Both the position numbers and the translations under genes were made by a program. The notes under the pieces are model-generated. The model ran no database searches. It was given only the letters and a program-made list of their open reading frames with translations, and was not told where the DNA came from. A stretch of 64,000 nucleotides of DNA from Nocardia sp. BMG51109. GTDB lineage: Bacteria; Actinomycetota; Actinomycetes; Mycobacteriales; Mycobacteriaceae. Shown here piece by piece: positions 26,108-33,621 of this stretch (positions are counted from its first letter, which is position 1; every line of letters starts with the position of its first letter). Where the stretch lies: the NCBI RefSeq assembly GCF_000526215.1, contig NZ_JAFQ01000004.1, positions 7,626,001 through 7,690,000 on the forward strand, in the 5' to 3' direction.

Positions 26108-26757
26108 AGGTCACGCGCCGCCCACGGCAACCACGTTTCAAGCGATCGGTATCCTCTCTGACTCTCCTGGAAGACCTGTACAGAAGGCATCGCGAAGTCC
26201 TGAAGACGCGGATACTGGCGGCAACGCTGGGAGACAGCTCCCTCACCGACGACGTCGTTCATGACACGTTCGAGCGCCTGTTCGATCACTATGGAACCGA
26301 GAAGATTGCGCAACTGAATGATGCTCGAACAGCACAACTGCTGAAGACGATCGCGCATAACTGCCTGGTCGACGCATGGCGCAAGGACGCTAAGCTCGCG
26401 TTCTGGCAGACCTACGCCGATACAGCGATTCCTTTGGGCGGAATCCCGGCATCCGATACCGAGCATATCGACCGGCTGGTCAACGAGGAGCTCGCGCTTC
26501 GCCTCAGCGAAATAGCTGAGAAACACCTCACACCCGGCGAGTGGCGGGTGGGATACATGAGTTGGTTTATGGGCAAGTCGGACCCTGATATAGCCCAGGA
26601 GTTGGGCACAACGGTCAGAACCGTGCAAACGCATCGAAGTTCGGCCTGTAAAAAGCTCAGAAGCGTATTGAAAAAGGACGGATACGGGATCACTTTCCTG
26701 GACACCGACACCGGTCAGAGTTCGCCTACCACCGGGATTGGAGAGGTGACAGTATGA
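26104..26757 (+). CDS. ECF-type RNA polymerase sigma factor
   Basis: A 217-residue sigma-70 family protein with only regions 2 and 4. Region 2: LEDLYRRHREVLKTRILAAT ... LTDDVVHDTFERLFDHY and LLKTIAHNCLVDAWRK. Region 4: LTPGEWRVGYMSWFMGKSDP then DIAQELGTTVRTVQTHRSSA and CKKLRSVL. Start ATG 26104 is chosen because it overlaps the upstream stop; an earlier start at 26062 would overlap that gene by 46 bases. Its own stop overlaps the ATG of the pentapeptide-repeat gene at 26754. No ordinary zinc anti-sigma gene is nearby, so control may come from one of the two coupled membrane proteins. Confidence 0.88.
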   Translation: MKVTRRPRQPRFKRSVSSLTLLEDLYRRHREVLKTRILAATLGDSSLTDDVVHDTFERLFDHYGTEKIAQLNDARTAQLLKTIAHNCLVDAWRKDAKLAFWQTYADTAIPLGGIPASDTEHIDRLVNEELALRLSEIAEKHLTPGEWRVGYMSWFMGKSDPDIAQELGTTVRTVQTHRSSACKKLRSVLKKDGYGITFLDTDTGQSSPTTGIGEVTV

Positions 26758-28160
26758 CTGATCGACAGGGCGGAACAGACTCGATCCGAGAGATCAGCAT
26801 CCACGATGCACTCGACATACTCGGCGCATACTACACGCGGCGCCACCAGGGTGAGGACGCCGACGCCGGGTGGGCCCGGCTACAGGCGACGATAAAGGCC
26901 AAGGCGGAGACATCCCGAGAAGAATCCACTCCGCCGAAAAAAGAGAGCCGGATTCGGAATTGGATCAACAAGGCTCTTGATCATGCCGACCGACTTCTGT
27001 GGAAGTATGCCATGAAGACTTTCATAGTCTTCATCATCATCGGCCCGGTCGCAACGATTGTTGTCACAATAATCGACTCGACCACGATGATTGTTCTGAC
27101 TAGATATTGGCCGGTACTCAGCACTGTGGCGGGCGCCGTGACCCTCGGGACGCGATGGCTTATCGGCTTGGCCAAGGATGATGAGCTACAGCGAGCTTTG
27201 GATTCGGCGTATGAAGGACATCGAAAAAAAGTGGAATCCCAGCTCCAGGAAGCCGAGTGCGACGAAGCGGCTTGCAAGACTGCGGCCCGATCGGACAAAC
27301 CCTCTCCGGAACCTTCACAGTTGGTGACATCGCCCCCCGTGCCGCGATCCCAGCCGCATCGCTTGCGTGTGCGTAGAGACAGCTCCGGTGCAGCCGATCT
27401 GGCCAGCATGGACTTGCGAGGTGTCGAACTACTCGGCGTGAATCTCATCGGCGCGAGAATGGCCGGGGCCAACATGGAGGGCAGTAGACTTCGTGGCGCC
27501 AATCTCTATGGTGCTGATCTTTCTGCGGCCAACATATTCAGCGCCGATCTATCGCGTGCGGAATTGGCAAACGTCAACCTGCACCAGGCAAACCTATCCT
27601 TTGCGCTACTCGCGGGCGCGCGTCTGGCGTGCGCGAACTTGTCTGGAGCGCACGTCACCGGAGCCAACCTGTCCAGCGTAATAGCATCTAGAACAGACTT
27701 TTCGAGCGCGGACCTTTCAGGCGCGATACTAGCCGGAACCGATCTCTCCGAAGCCGACCTGTCCGATGCGATTCTCACCGGAGCCTATATGTCCGGTGCG
27801 CATTTGCATGGAGTAAACCTTGAGAATGCAAACCTGTCATGGGCAAGCCTCCGAAAAGCATACATATATCGGGCGAATCTGTCTCACGCAAATTTGAACG
27901 GAGCGAATCTGCTCGGAGCAGTCCTGAAGTATTCGATTTTGATCGAAGCCAACCTTATAGATACGAAGATTTCGGATATTTCGAATATGGAAGAAGTCAC
28001 ATGGTCCGAAGGAACAAAATGGGGTTCACACAGAGAAGAGGTGCTCAGAATGTCGGTGCCAATCGGCCGAGGACGTTACAAATTGAACCCGCGAGACGGT
28101 GCCGCATGCTCCGACGACCCCCTTCACCCCAAGCCCGTAAAACCTCTCATCCTCCGATGA
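26754..28160 (+). CDS. Membrane-anchored pentapeptide-repeat protein
   Basis: A 468-residue protein. Residues ~1-85 are charged and helical; two or three membrane helices follow at about 88-140 (FIVFIIIGPVATIVVTII, STVAGAVTLGTRWLIGLA); then a charged, proline-rich linker; then about 39 A-[D/N]-L-x-x pentapeptides at ~220-415, which form a right-handed four-sided helix; the end MEEVTWSEGTKWG is usual for such proteins. Codon use is visibly less GC-rich than in flanking genes, suggesting transfer. ATGA overlap with the sigma gene implies matched synthesis. A membrane-bound sensor or anchor for the sigma factor is the simplest inference; DNA-mimic function as in MfpA is possible but the membrane part argues against it. 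Confidence 0.88.
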   Translation: MTDRQGGTDSIREISIHDALDILGAYYTRRHQGEDADAGWARLQATIKAKAETSREESTPPKKESRIRNWINKALDHADRLLWKYAMKTFIVFIIIGPVATIVVTIIDSTTMIVLTRYWPVLSTVAGAVTLGTRWLIGLAKDDELQRALDSAYEGHRKKVESQLQEAECDEAACKTAARSDKPSPEPSQLVTSPPVPRSQPHRLRVRRDSSGAADLASMDLRGVELLGVNLIGARMAGANMEGSRLRGANLYGADLSAANIFSADLSRAELANVNLHQANLSFALLAGARLACANLSGAHVTGANLSSVIASRTDFSSADLSGAILAGTDLSEADLSDAILTGAYMSGAHLHGVNLENANLSWASLRKAYIYRANLSHANLNGANLLGAVLKYSILIEANLIDTKISDISNMEEVTWSEGTKWGSHREEVLRMSVPIGRGRYKLNPRDGAACSDDPLHPKPVKPLILR

Positions 28161-28181
28161 GGTCTACACGCCCCTCGGGCC

Positions 28182-28433
28182 TCACTCTTTCTCGGCCGTA
28201 GCCGCACCGGCCCGAGGGACGGGCAGCACCGCAGTCGCGCCGACCTGCTCCAGCGGATTCGGGTCCGGCGTGAGGTCGGGATGCGCCTCGACCTGACCAC
28301 GCAACTTGTCTTCGATCGCGTCGTACTCGGCGTCCACGACCAGCGGCGAGCCTCGATAGGAGGCATCACGCAACGCCACAACACGGTCCGCGAGCTCCCG
28401 GATACGTTGCCAGCGGACACCGGATAAGACCAT
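28182..28433 (-). pseudogene. LigA domain-Ia-like fragment beside an IS element
   Basis: Minus-strand text IRELADRVVALRDASYRGSP ... VVDAEYDAIEDKLRGQVEAH then PDLTPDPNPLEQVGA matches the first ~70 residues (domain Ia, which binds NMN) of NAD-dependent DNA ligases. The frame then ends after a short unrelated tail, so no ligase catalytic domain follows. Its 5' edge coincides with the end of the IS427-type element, whose terminal bases supply the apparent ATG, so the natural start was probably cut off by the insertion. It may be a decayed accessory-element gene or a small stand-alone domain-Ia protein. Confidence 0.55.
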
Positions 28434-29250
28434 GTCTCACATGGTCTGTCTTGCCTTCGCGAGTTTCTTGAAGCAGGTGAGTGCTGCTGCGAGTGTCAGG
28501 AAGCCCAGATAGTGAATTCCCTTGCGGTCGTAGCGGATGTTGAGCCGGTGGTAGCCGGTGAGCCACGAGACGCTTCGTTCGATCACCCATCGATGACGGC
28601 CGAGCCGCTCGGTGGACTCGATTCCCTTGCGGGCGATACGGACTGCCATTCCGCGGCGGTGCACCCACAGGCGTAGCTCGGGCCGGTCGCAGGCTTTGTC
28701 CGCGTGCAGCTTGCCGGGCCGGCGCCGTCGCGGGCCGCGCCGCGACCGCACCGCCGGTATCGCCTCGACGAGTGGTTCGAGCGCGTGTGAGTCGTGGACG
28801 TCGGCGGCCGAAACCGCCACCGCCAGAGGAACTCCGGCCCGATCGGACAGGATGTGCCGTTTCGGGCCGGGCTTGCCGCGGTCGGTCGGATTCGGACCGG
28901 TCGGATCGCCCCTTTTTCGCCCGCACGCTCGCCGCGTCGATCACCGCCCTCGACCAATCGATCAATCCGTCACCGCCCAGCTCGTCGAGCACTGCACGGT
29001 GCAGCCGCCGCCAGACCCCGGCTTCGGTCCATACGGTGAACCGGCGATGCGCCGTCGGCACGCTCACACCGAACGATGACGGCAGCATCCGCCACGCACA
29101 ACCGCTGGTCAGCACGTACACCACCGCCGTGAACACCACCCGCTGGTCCACCGCAGCGATACCACCACCCTGCGGACGCGGGCGGAACTCCGGCAGCAGC
29201 GGCTCTGCCAGCTCCCACAACTCGTCCGGCACCAGCCGCTGCGACAACGC
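28430..29250 (-). mobile_element. IS5-family, IS427-type insertion sequence
   Basis: One near-complete element read on minus. The downstream end near 28430 has the dyad ACCATG ... CATGGT around TGTCTCA. The upstream edge lies near 29240-29250, just before the transposase start. I could not identify a matching inverted repeat or target duplication at that edge, so it may be truncated. A decayed relative lies at 7.2-7.5 kb. Confidence 0.7.
28437..29232 (-). CDS. IS427-type transposase, two frames joined by a frameshift
   Basis: Reading from a GTG at 29232 (PDELWELAEPLLPEFRPRPQ) through TSGCAWRMLP and WSRAVIDAASVRAKKG gives the N-terminal half. The second half continues in the +1 frame (GDPTGPNPTDRGKPGPKRHI, VAVSAADVHDSHALEPLV, RLGRHRWVIERSVSWLTGYH, ending KKLAKARQTM), carrying the rest of the DDE domain. 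The switch lies at an A5-G4 run near 28910. IS427 elements are thought to use programmed frameshifting, so the element could be active; a simple one-base mutation is the alternative. Confidence 0.75.
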
Positions 29251-29377
29251 ATACGCCCGGTTGAAGCGGTTGCTGGCCGATGCCGAGCTGGGGAAGGACT
29301 CGTTCACCGCCGAGATACTCAAACGCCAAATGTTCGGCCGCGCGAAGCCGACCTATTCCGCAAACGAATCCTGTTGA
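29250..29377 (+). pseudogene. Possible IS3-type OrfA tail relic
   Basis: Right of the IS427 element the plus strand encodes ARLKRLLADAELGKDSF followed by TAEILKRQMFGR and a stop. The first part resembles the C-terminal helix of IS3-family OrfA proteins (R-L-K-x-L-L-A-D-A-E-L-x-K). It may be what the IS427 element jumped into. Short match, low certainty. Confidence 0.3.
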
Positions 29378-29600
29378 GCAAGTTACCAATCCGCTCAACA
29401 GGATGTGCGCCAGATCCAGCGTTCACGCACTGTCGACACTTGGGAGCCTCTCCGCTACACTGGGCAGCACTCGCCACGAGGTTGTCGGACGAACCGCAGC
29501 CATCAGCGAGGCCAACGACAACGATTGCCCGCCAAGGGGATAGCCGCATGCATGCGCAGCTATCCGTCCGTGGTCAGCGGCGGTCGAACGCTGCCCAGAA

Positions 29601-31085
29601 ATGAGTAACGACTCTATGAGTAAGAACCCTTACCACCTGTTTTTGGTACACAACACCCAGACCAAGCACCGAGTTTTCGCGGTGCACAACTCCGGTCATA
29701 CGCAGCTGAAAGCTGTTGCGACATTTGATAATCAGCCCACAGCGGCGTGTGTAGCCGACGCACTCAACGAGATGTTGCGTGGCAACGAGAAGGCCTCAGG
29801 CTTCCTCGAGGTCGCGCTCACGGGCGTACCGAGCCCAGTGAAAGCCGAGATTTCCCGAGTTGTCGATTCAATCACGAATGCGAGCTATGGTTTATACGAG
29901 GTCGAACCGTGGACGAAGGCGCTCGGACGCTACCAAACGGCCGCCATGGGTTCATTCGCACTGACCGATCCGACAGACGACGATTATCCGTCATCGCTCA
30001 CACCCCGAACCATGGCATTGCTCCACACCAAGGCTTGCATCATGTCCGACGAGGCATACATGGCGGCGGCGGGCGAACACGGATTCGGTCTCGAATCGTA
30101 CAAGGAGCACTATCTTCCCGAATCCCTTGGCGGACAAGGGCGTAACTTCATCACCGAACTCGGCCGCTGCTTCGATCACTTGCGACTGGAGATTGAACAA
30201 GGTGAGCAGCCCGACCCCACCTGCATCGGCGAGGAAATCGCCCTGTGGCTGATGATCGAGGAAGCCGAACTGGACGCAGACGAGCATCGACAAGGCTTCG
30301 ACACCGGCTACCCACTCGGCGATAACGGGTTCGACGATCTACCTGCCGGCGAAAACGACTACGACTACGACACATTGTCCGAGATCCTGTTCCAGGATCA
30401 CGACTTCCGGGCAATCCTCGATGCTGACGAACCATATGCAGACGGCGCGCTCGACCACATCTTCGTACCGTTCCTGCATCATGGCCCGCGAGACCCGGAA
30501 GTCTACCCACACAGGCAACCGGACAAGAAGGCCAACCCGAGCGGCGTGCCCACCTGGAAGGACAGCAGCGGCCCCTCACTTCTCACCATACGAAAGCACT
30601 TCGGCGAAGGCACACCGCTACCCGAAGAGACCACCATTTTCCTGAGCAAGTTTCCGCGGGGCGGTGGTGAAACCTGGGCAGAAGGGCTCGCGCGCCATTT
30701 CCGTGCCGCAGACGAGCTTCGACTCGGTATCGACGCGTTCGCCAATCGCGGTTCGGATGGCGAACTCGAGTGGGTACTCAATCTTGAAACCGAGCCGTCC
30801 GTCTACAAGGAGATTACCATCACCGACGATGCTTCTACCGACACGGAAGGGACACGGCTGCAGGAGTTCTCGTTCGAGGAGTTGACCCGAGCCACAGAAT
30901 GGGCGGCTAACGAAGCGATCGATGGACGTGAAACCCGGATGTGGCTGGGAATCAAGGAAGTTCCATCGACCGAAAAAGACGGGGAAGAGATCGACACCGA
31001 GAACGAACTGATGGTGATCGCGCTCAGCACCAACAACGAGTTGCCGCAGTATGATCCGGATGTGGACGACGAGAACGACGAGTAA
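29601..31085 (+). CDS. Large acidic protein of unknown function
   Basis: A 494-residue soluble protein, strongly acidic, especially in residues ~220-280 (EEAELDADEHRQGF, DLPAGENDYDYDTL) and at the very end (PDVDDENDE). No signal peptide, membrane helix or motif that I recognise. The N-terminus, YHLFLVHNTQTKHRVFAVHN and a following FDNQPTAACVADALNEML, has a small alpha/beta look. Start could be ATG 29601 or ATG 29616 (MSKNPYHLFL); neither has a strong ribosome site. Base composition is clearly less GC-rich than the core genes, which fits acquired DNA. It stands alone between IS relics and a tRNA gene. A probable terminator follows. Confidence 0.75.
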   Translation: MSNDSMSKNPYHLFLVHNTQTKHRVFAVHNSGHTQLKAVATFDNQPTAACVADALNEMLRGNEKASGFLEVALTGVPSPVKAEISRVVDSITNASYGLYEVEPWTKALGRYQTAAMGSFALTDPTDDDYPSSLTPRTMALLHTKACIMSDEAYMAAAGEHGFGLESYKEHYLPESLGGQGRNFITELGRCFDHLRLEIEQGEQPDPTCIGEEIALWLMIEEAELDADEHRQGFDTGYPLGDNGFDDLPAGENDYDYDTLSEILFQDHDFRAILDADEPYADGALDHIFVPFLHHGPRDPEVYPHRQPDKKANPSGVPTWKDSSGPSLLTIRKHFGEGTPLPEETTIFLSKFPRGGGETWAEGLARHFRAADELRLGIDAFANRGSDGELEWVLNLETEPSVYKEITITDDASTDTEGTRLQEFSFEELTRATEWAANEAIDGRETRMWLGIKEVPSTEKDGEEIDTENELMVIALSTNNELPQYDPDVDDENDE

Positions 31086-31094
31086 ACATACCCA

Positions 31095-31129
31095 AAGGGC
31101 CTCGCCCGATCCGCTCAATTGAGGCCCTT
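31095..31129 (+). terminator. Hairpin after the acidic-protein gene
   Basis: AAGGGCCTC at 31095-31103 pairs exactly with GAGGCCCTT at 31121-31129 across a 17-base loop, nine bases after the stop codon. No T-run follows, so it is either a rho-independent-like actinobacterial hairpin or an mRNA 3' end stabiliser. Confidence 0.5.
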
Positions 31130-31282
31130 GCACTCGTGGTAGATATGAACCTTCCGGAAGCACAGGATCGCGTCCTCAAACCCGACATCAGCAAACACCG
31201 ACGGCGACCCTAGGGGCATTGGACTCACATAGCAAAACAGTCAGTCCACCACAATTCTGTGATGAAGAACCGGCCGTTCCAG

Positions 31283-31354
31283 TGGTCCCAGCTGGTTTCG
31301 AACCAGCGACCTCTCGCGTGTGAGGCGAGCGCTCTCCCACTGAGCTATGGGACC
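31283..31354 (-). tRNA. tRNA-Val (anticodon CAC)
   Basis: Minus-strand cloverleaf: acceptor GGTCCCA/TGGGACC, D-arm GCTC...GAGC, anticodon stem CTCGC/GCGAG with loop CTCACAC, T-arm GCTGG-TTCGAAA-CCAGC, discriminator A. The 3' CCA is not encoded. It marks the right border of the accessory segment and faces it. Confidence 0.95.
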
Positions 31355-31700
31355 AGGGAGCTTGTCCGGCTCGGCTCGTGTGGCCGTTCCGGACGAGACG
31401 AAACCTTAACACGCATCACCCGCGTCACACCAAATCGCGCCCCCACCTGGGTTTTCGCATGAGCCGGCGGGTACAGCGGGGCAGGCGGTCCCAGGTCAGT
31501 CGTCGGTGCGTCGACACAGTCCCGGCTCCGAGGGCGCGGCCGCACCGCGGTGCCGAGCAGATCGGCGCCTCCAGCAGCTGAACCACACGGCTGTAATTCC
31601 AAATCACCTGCGTCTACCAGCGGATTTGTTGGCAGCGCAGATGGTGGGCTAATGTTCTCTCTTGCAGCCGGAAGCACCAGAGAGCCTCCGGAAGCGAAAT
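31355..31700. other. Intergenic region between opposing tRNA genes
   Basis: About 350 bases between tRNA-Val(CAC) and tRNA-Gly, which diverge here, so it holds their promoters. I see no gene or repeat. Confidence 0.5.
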
Positions 31701-31773
31701 GCGGATGTAGCGCAGCTGGTAGCGCATCACCTTGCCAAGGTGAGGGTCGCGGGTTCGAATCCCGTCATCCGCT
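31701..31773 (+). tRNA. tRNA-Gly (anticodon GCC)
   Basis: Acceptor GCGGATG/CATCCGC, D-arm GCGC...GCGC, anticodon stem TCACC/GGTGA with loop TTGCCAA, T-arm GCGGG-TTCGAAT-CCCGT, discriminator T. First of three tandem tRNA genes. Confidence 0.95.
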
Positions 31774-31797
31774 CGAAAGGCCAACCCGGCCTTGGTT

Positions 31798-31868
31798 GGC
31801 GGTGTGGCCGAGTGGTGAGGCAACGGCCTGCAAAGCCGTGCACACGGGTTCGATTCCCGTCGCCGCCT
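31798..31868 (+). tRNA. tRNA-Cys (anticodon GCA)
   Basis: Acceptor GGCGGTG/CGCCGCC, anticodon stem ACGGC/GCCGT with loop CTGCAAA, T-arm ACGGG-TTCGATT-CCCGT, discriminator T. CCA not encoded. Lies 24 bases after tRNA-Gly. Confidence 0.95.
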
Positions 31869-31899
31869 CTGAGAGGATGTCTCTGAGAGGCAAGGACTC

Positions 31900-31974
31900 G
31901 CGCGATTAGCTCAGCGGGAGAGCGCTTCCCTGACACGGAAGAGGTCACTGGTTCAATCCCAGTATCGCGCACCA
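31900..31974 (+). tRNA. tRNA-Val (anticodon GAC)
   Basis: Acceptor GCGCGAT/ATCGCGC, D-arm GCTC...GAGC, anticodon stem CTTCC/GGAAG with loop CTGACAC, T-arm ACTGG-TTCAATC-CCAGT; 3' ACCA is encoded in the gene. A short GC hairpin (GGCCCGGTGAG...CCGGGCC) followed by TTTCTT about 15 bases on could end the cluster. Confidence 0.95.
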
Positions 31975-32207
31975 ACATTGCTGCAGGTCAGGCCCGGTGA
32001 GAACCGGGCCTTTCTTGTGTCGTGCCAGACGCGTGCCGGATCGATGGCCGATCTCATCGCGCGACTCGCCTCAATCGGCACGTGGACCACGGACTTCTCC
32101 GACGAGCTGGCCGACCGTCGTCACATTCCACAGCGCGCTGCGTATCTCACGACGCACTGCGGAATACCCTTGCGATAGAAGGGTTCTGTCACATCTCGGC
32201 ACAGCGA

Positions 32208-32975
32208 TCAGGCGACTGCTTCCACGCCCAGCACGCGGTCGAGCACCTGGGCGCCGGAGGCCGTGACTCGTAGGGTTCGGCGGGAACCCGCACGTTCCAG
32301 CCAGCCGGCGGATTCCATGCGGGTGAGTACGGCTGCGCCGAGGGCGCCGCTGAGGTGGTGGCGTTGTTCGCTCCAGTCGACGCAGAAGCGCAGGAGGGGG
32401 CGGCGGGTGGTGCGGACGCGGGACAGGTCTACGCCGAGTTCCGTGAAGAGGGGGTCGGCGTTCGGGCCGAGTTCGTAGGGGTGTCCGGGTAGGGGTGCGG
32501 AGAGCGGATCGTGTTCCGCGCGTTCGGTTCCCGCGACGCCGTCGACGCGGACGAGGGCCTCCCGGTCGAGCAGCGCTTCGGTGACGGCGACGCCGAGACG
32601 GCCCGCGAGATGGTCGTAGCAGCTGCGGGCGCGGCGGAGGGCGGCGGCGCGGGTGGATTCGCGCAGCGAACGGACCGGGCGGGTCGGGGCCAGTACGGCC
32701 AGGGCCTCGATGGCGGTGGCCACCTTGCCGTTCGCCAGCCGGTAGTAGCGATGGCGACCGGACCGCTCGACGGTCAGCAGGCCGCCGTCGACCAGTCGAG
32801 ACAGATGCTCGCTCGCGGTGGACGCCGCAACCCCGGATTCCGACGCCAGCACCGAGGCCGGCAGGGCCCGGCCGTCGGCGAGGGTGGTGACGATTCGCGC
32901 CCTGGTCGCGTCGGCCAGCAGGGCACCGACCGCGGCGATGTCGCCATAGCCGTACAGGGGCCGTTCGTCCGTCAT
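32208..32975 (-). CDS. ArsR-family winged-helix regulator
   Basis: A 255-residue protein from ATG 32975. Residues ~15-90 form the winged helix: ALLADATRARIVTTLADGRA, SVLASESGVAASTASEHLSR and LVDGGLLTVERSGRHRYYRL, typical of ArsR/SmtB. No metal-binding Cys pair (CVC box) is seen in the recognition helix, so it is unlikely to sense metals in the classic way. The C-terminal ~150 residues are extra to ordinary ArsR proteins (~100) and include YDHLAGRLGVAVTEALLDRE and a final beta-rich RRTLRVTASGAQVL. It diverges from a small conserved protein and a DHA2 exporter, which it may control. Confidence 0.85.
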   Translation of the reverse strand: MTDERPLYGYGDIAAVGALLADATRARIVTTLADGRALPASVLASESGVAASTASEHLSRLVDGGLLTVERSGRHRYYRLANGKVATAIEALAVLAPTRPVRSLRESTRAAALRRARSCYDHLAGRLGVAVTEALLDREALVRVDGVAGTERAEHDPLSAPLPGHPYELGPNADPLFTELGVDLSRVRTTRRPLLRFCVDWSEQRHHLSGALGAAVLTRMESAGWLERAGSRRTLRVTASGAQVLDRVLGVEAVA

Positions 32976-33100
32976 GACCCCAGTCTGCCGCCCCGACATT
33001 TCGGCGCACACCGAACAGTGCTCGGCTCGGTGAATAGGTCGCATCCTGTCCCCGGGCACGGGCTTACCGGAGGTGCAGGGGCCGCAGCGAGGCCATCAAT

Positions 33101-33484
33101 GTGCAGAAAGTGCAGGTCATGGCCGGTGAATCCCGGGGGCGGGAGATCGGTCCGGTAGACGAGGCGTGGGTGACGGTGGATGCGTGCACGTTGCCCACCG
33201 ACCAGCAACCGCTGCGGGTGGCGGAGTTCGACGCACTGTTCGGTGCCGCGTTGCGCCACGTGGACCGCGTCTCCCCCACCCGGCTGCGCCCGGATCTCGA
33301 CGACGGCGCCGAAGCCCGGGCGCGAGACCTCGCGACGCGGGAATCGGGCTGTTGCTCGTTCTTCACCTTCGGAATCTCCTCGGCGGGAAACATCTCGTGC
33401 TCACCCCGTGGCACCGGACGCGCTGGCGGCGCGCACAACGGCGTGCAGGCCGGAAATGTGACAGGGCGCGGACCAGGTAATTGA
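33101..33484 (+). CDS. Small conserved actinobacterial protein, C-terminus probably frameshifted
   Basis: A 127-codon frame (ATG 33101) with the layout DACTLPTDQQPLRVAEFDALFG ... RVSPTRLRPDLD ... DLATRESGCCSFFTF, which I recognise as a recurrent actinobacterial family of unknown function often next to ArsR/MerR regulators. The tail then turns into low-quality text (SCSPRGTGRAGG). Removing one C from the run at 33404-33407 would give VAPDALAARTTACRPEM and a stop, more like the family end. Either the last 27 residues are wrong through a one-base insertion, or the protein has drifted. No function can be given. Confidence 0.5.
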   Translation: MQKVQVMAGESRGREIGPVDEAWVTVDACTLPTDQQPLRVAEFDALFGAALRHVDRVSPTRLRPDLDDGAEARARDLATRESGCCSFFTFGISSAGNISCSPRGTGRAGGAHNGVQAGNVTGRGPGN

Positions 33485-33621
33485 CGCGGGCCGTGCGGCG
33501 AGGGCCGCCGAGCGGGCGGTCGGGAGACACCCGGCACCGGCCTCGATGGAGTCCGTGGGGACGGGCGGCGTGCGGTCATACTTCGGCGCACCCCGAACGA
33601 CTATCGGATGACACTGCGGGC

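Noticed and set aside
27410..27990. Repetitive DNA in the pentapeptide-repeat gene considered as a DNA repeat
   Set aside because: The repeat is at protein level (A-D/N-L-x-x) with varied codons, so it is a solenoid, not a DNA repeat.
31283..31354. tRNA-Val 3' end as an attachment site for the left accessory region
   Set aside because: I looked for a second copy of the T-arm/3' end to the left and found none, and no integrase gene is visible in the window.
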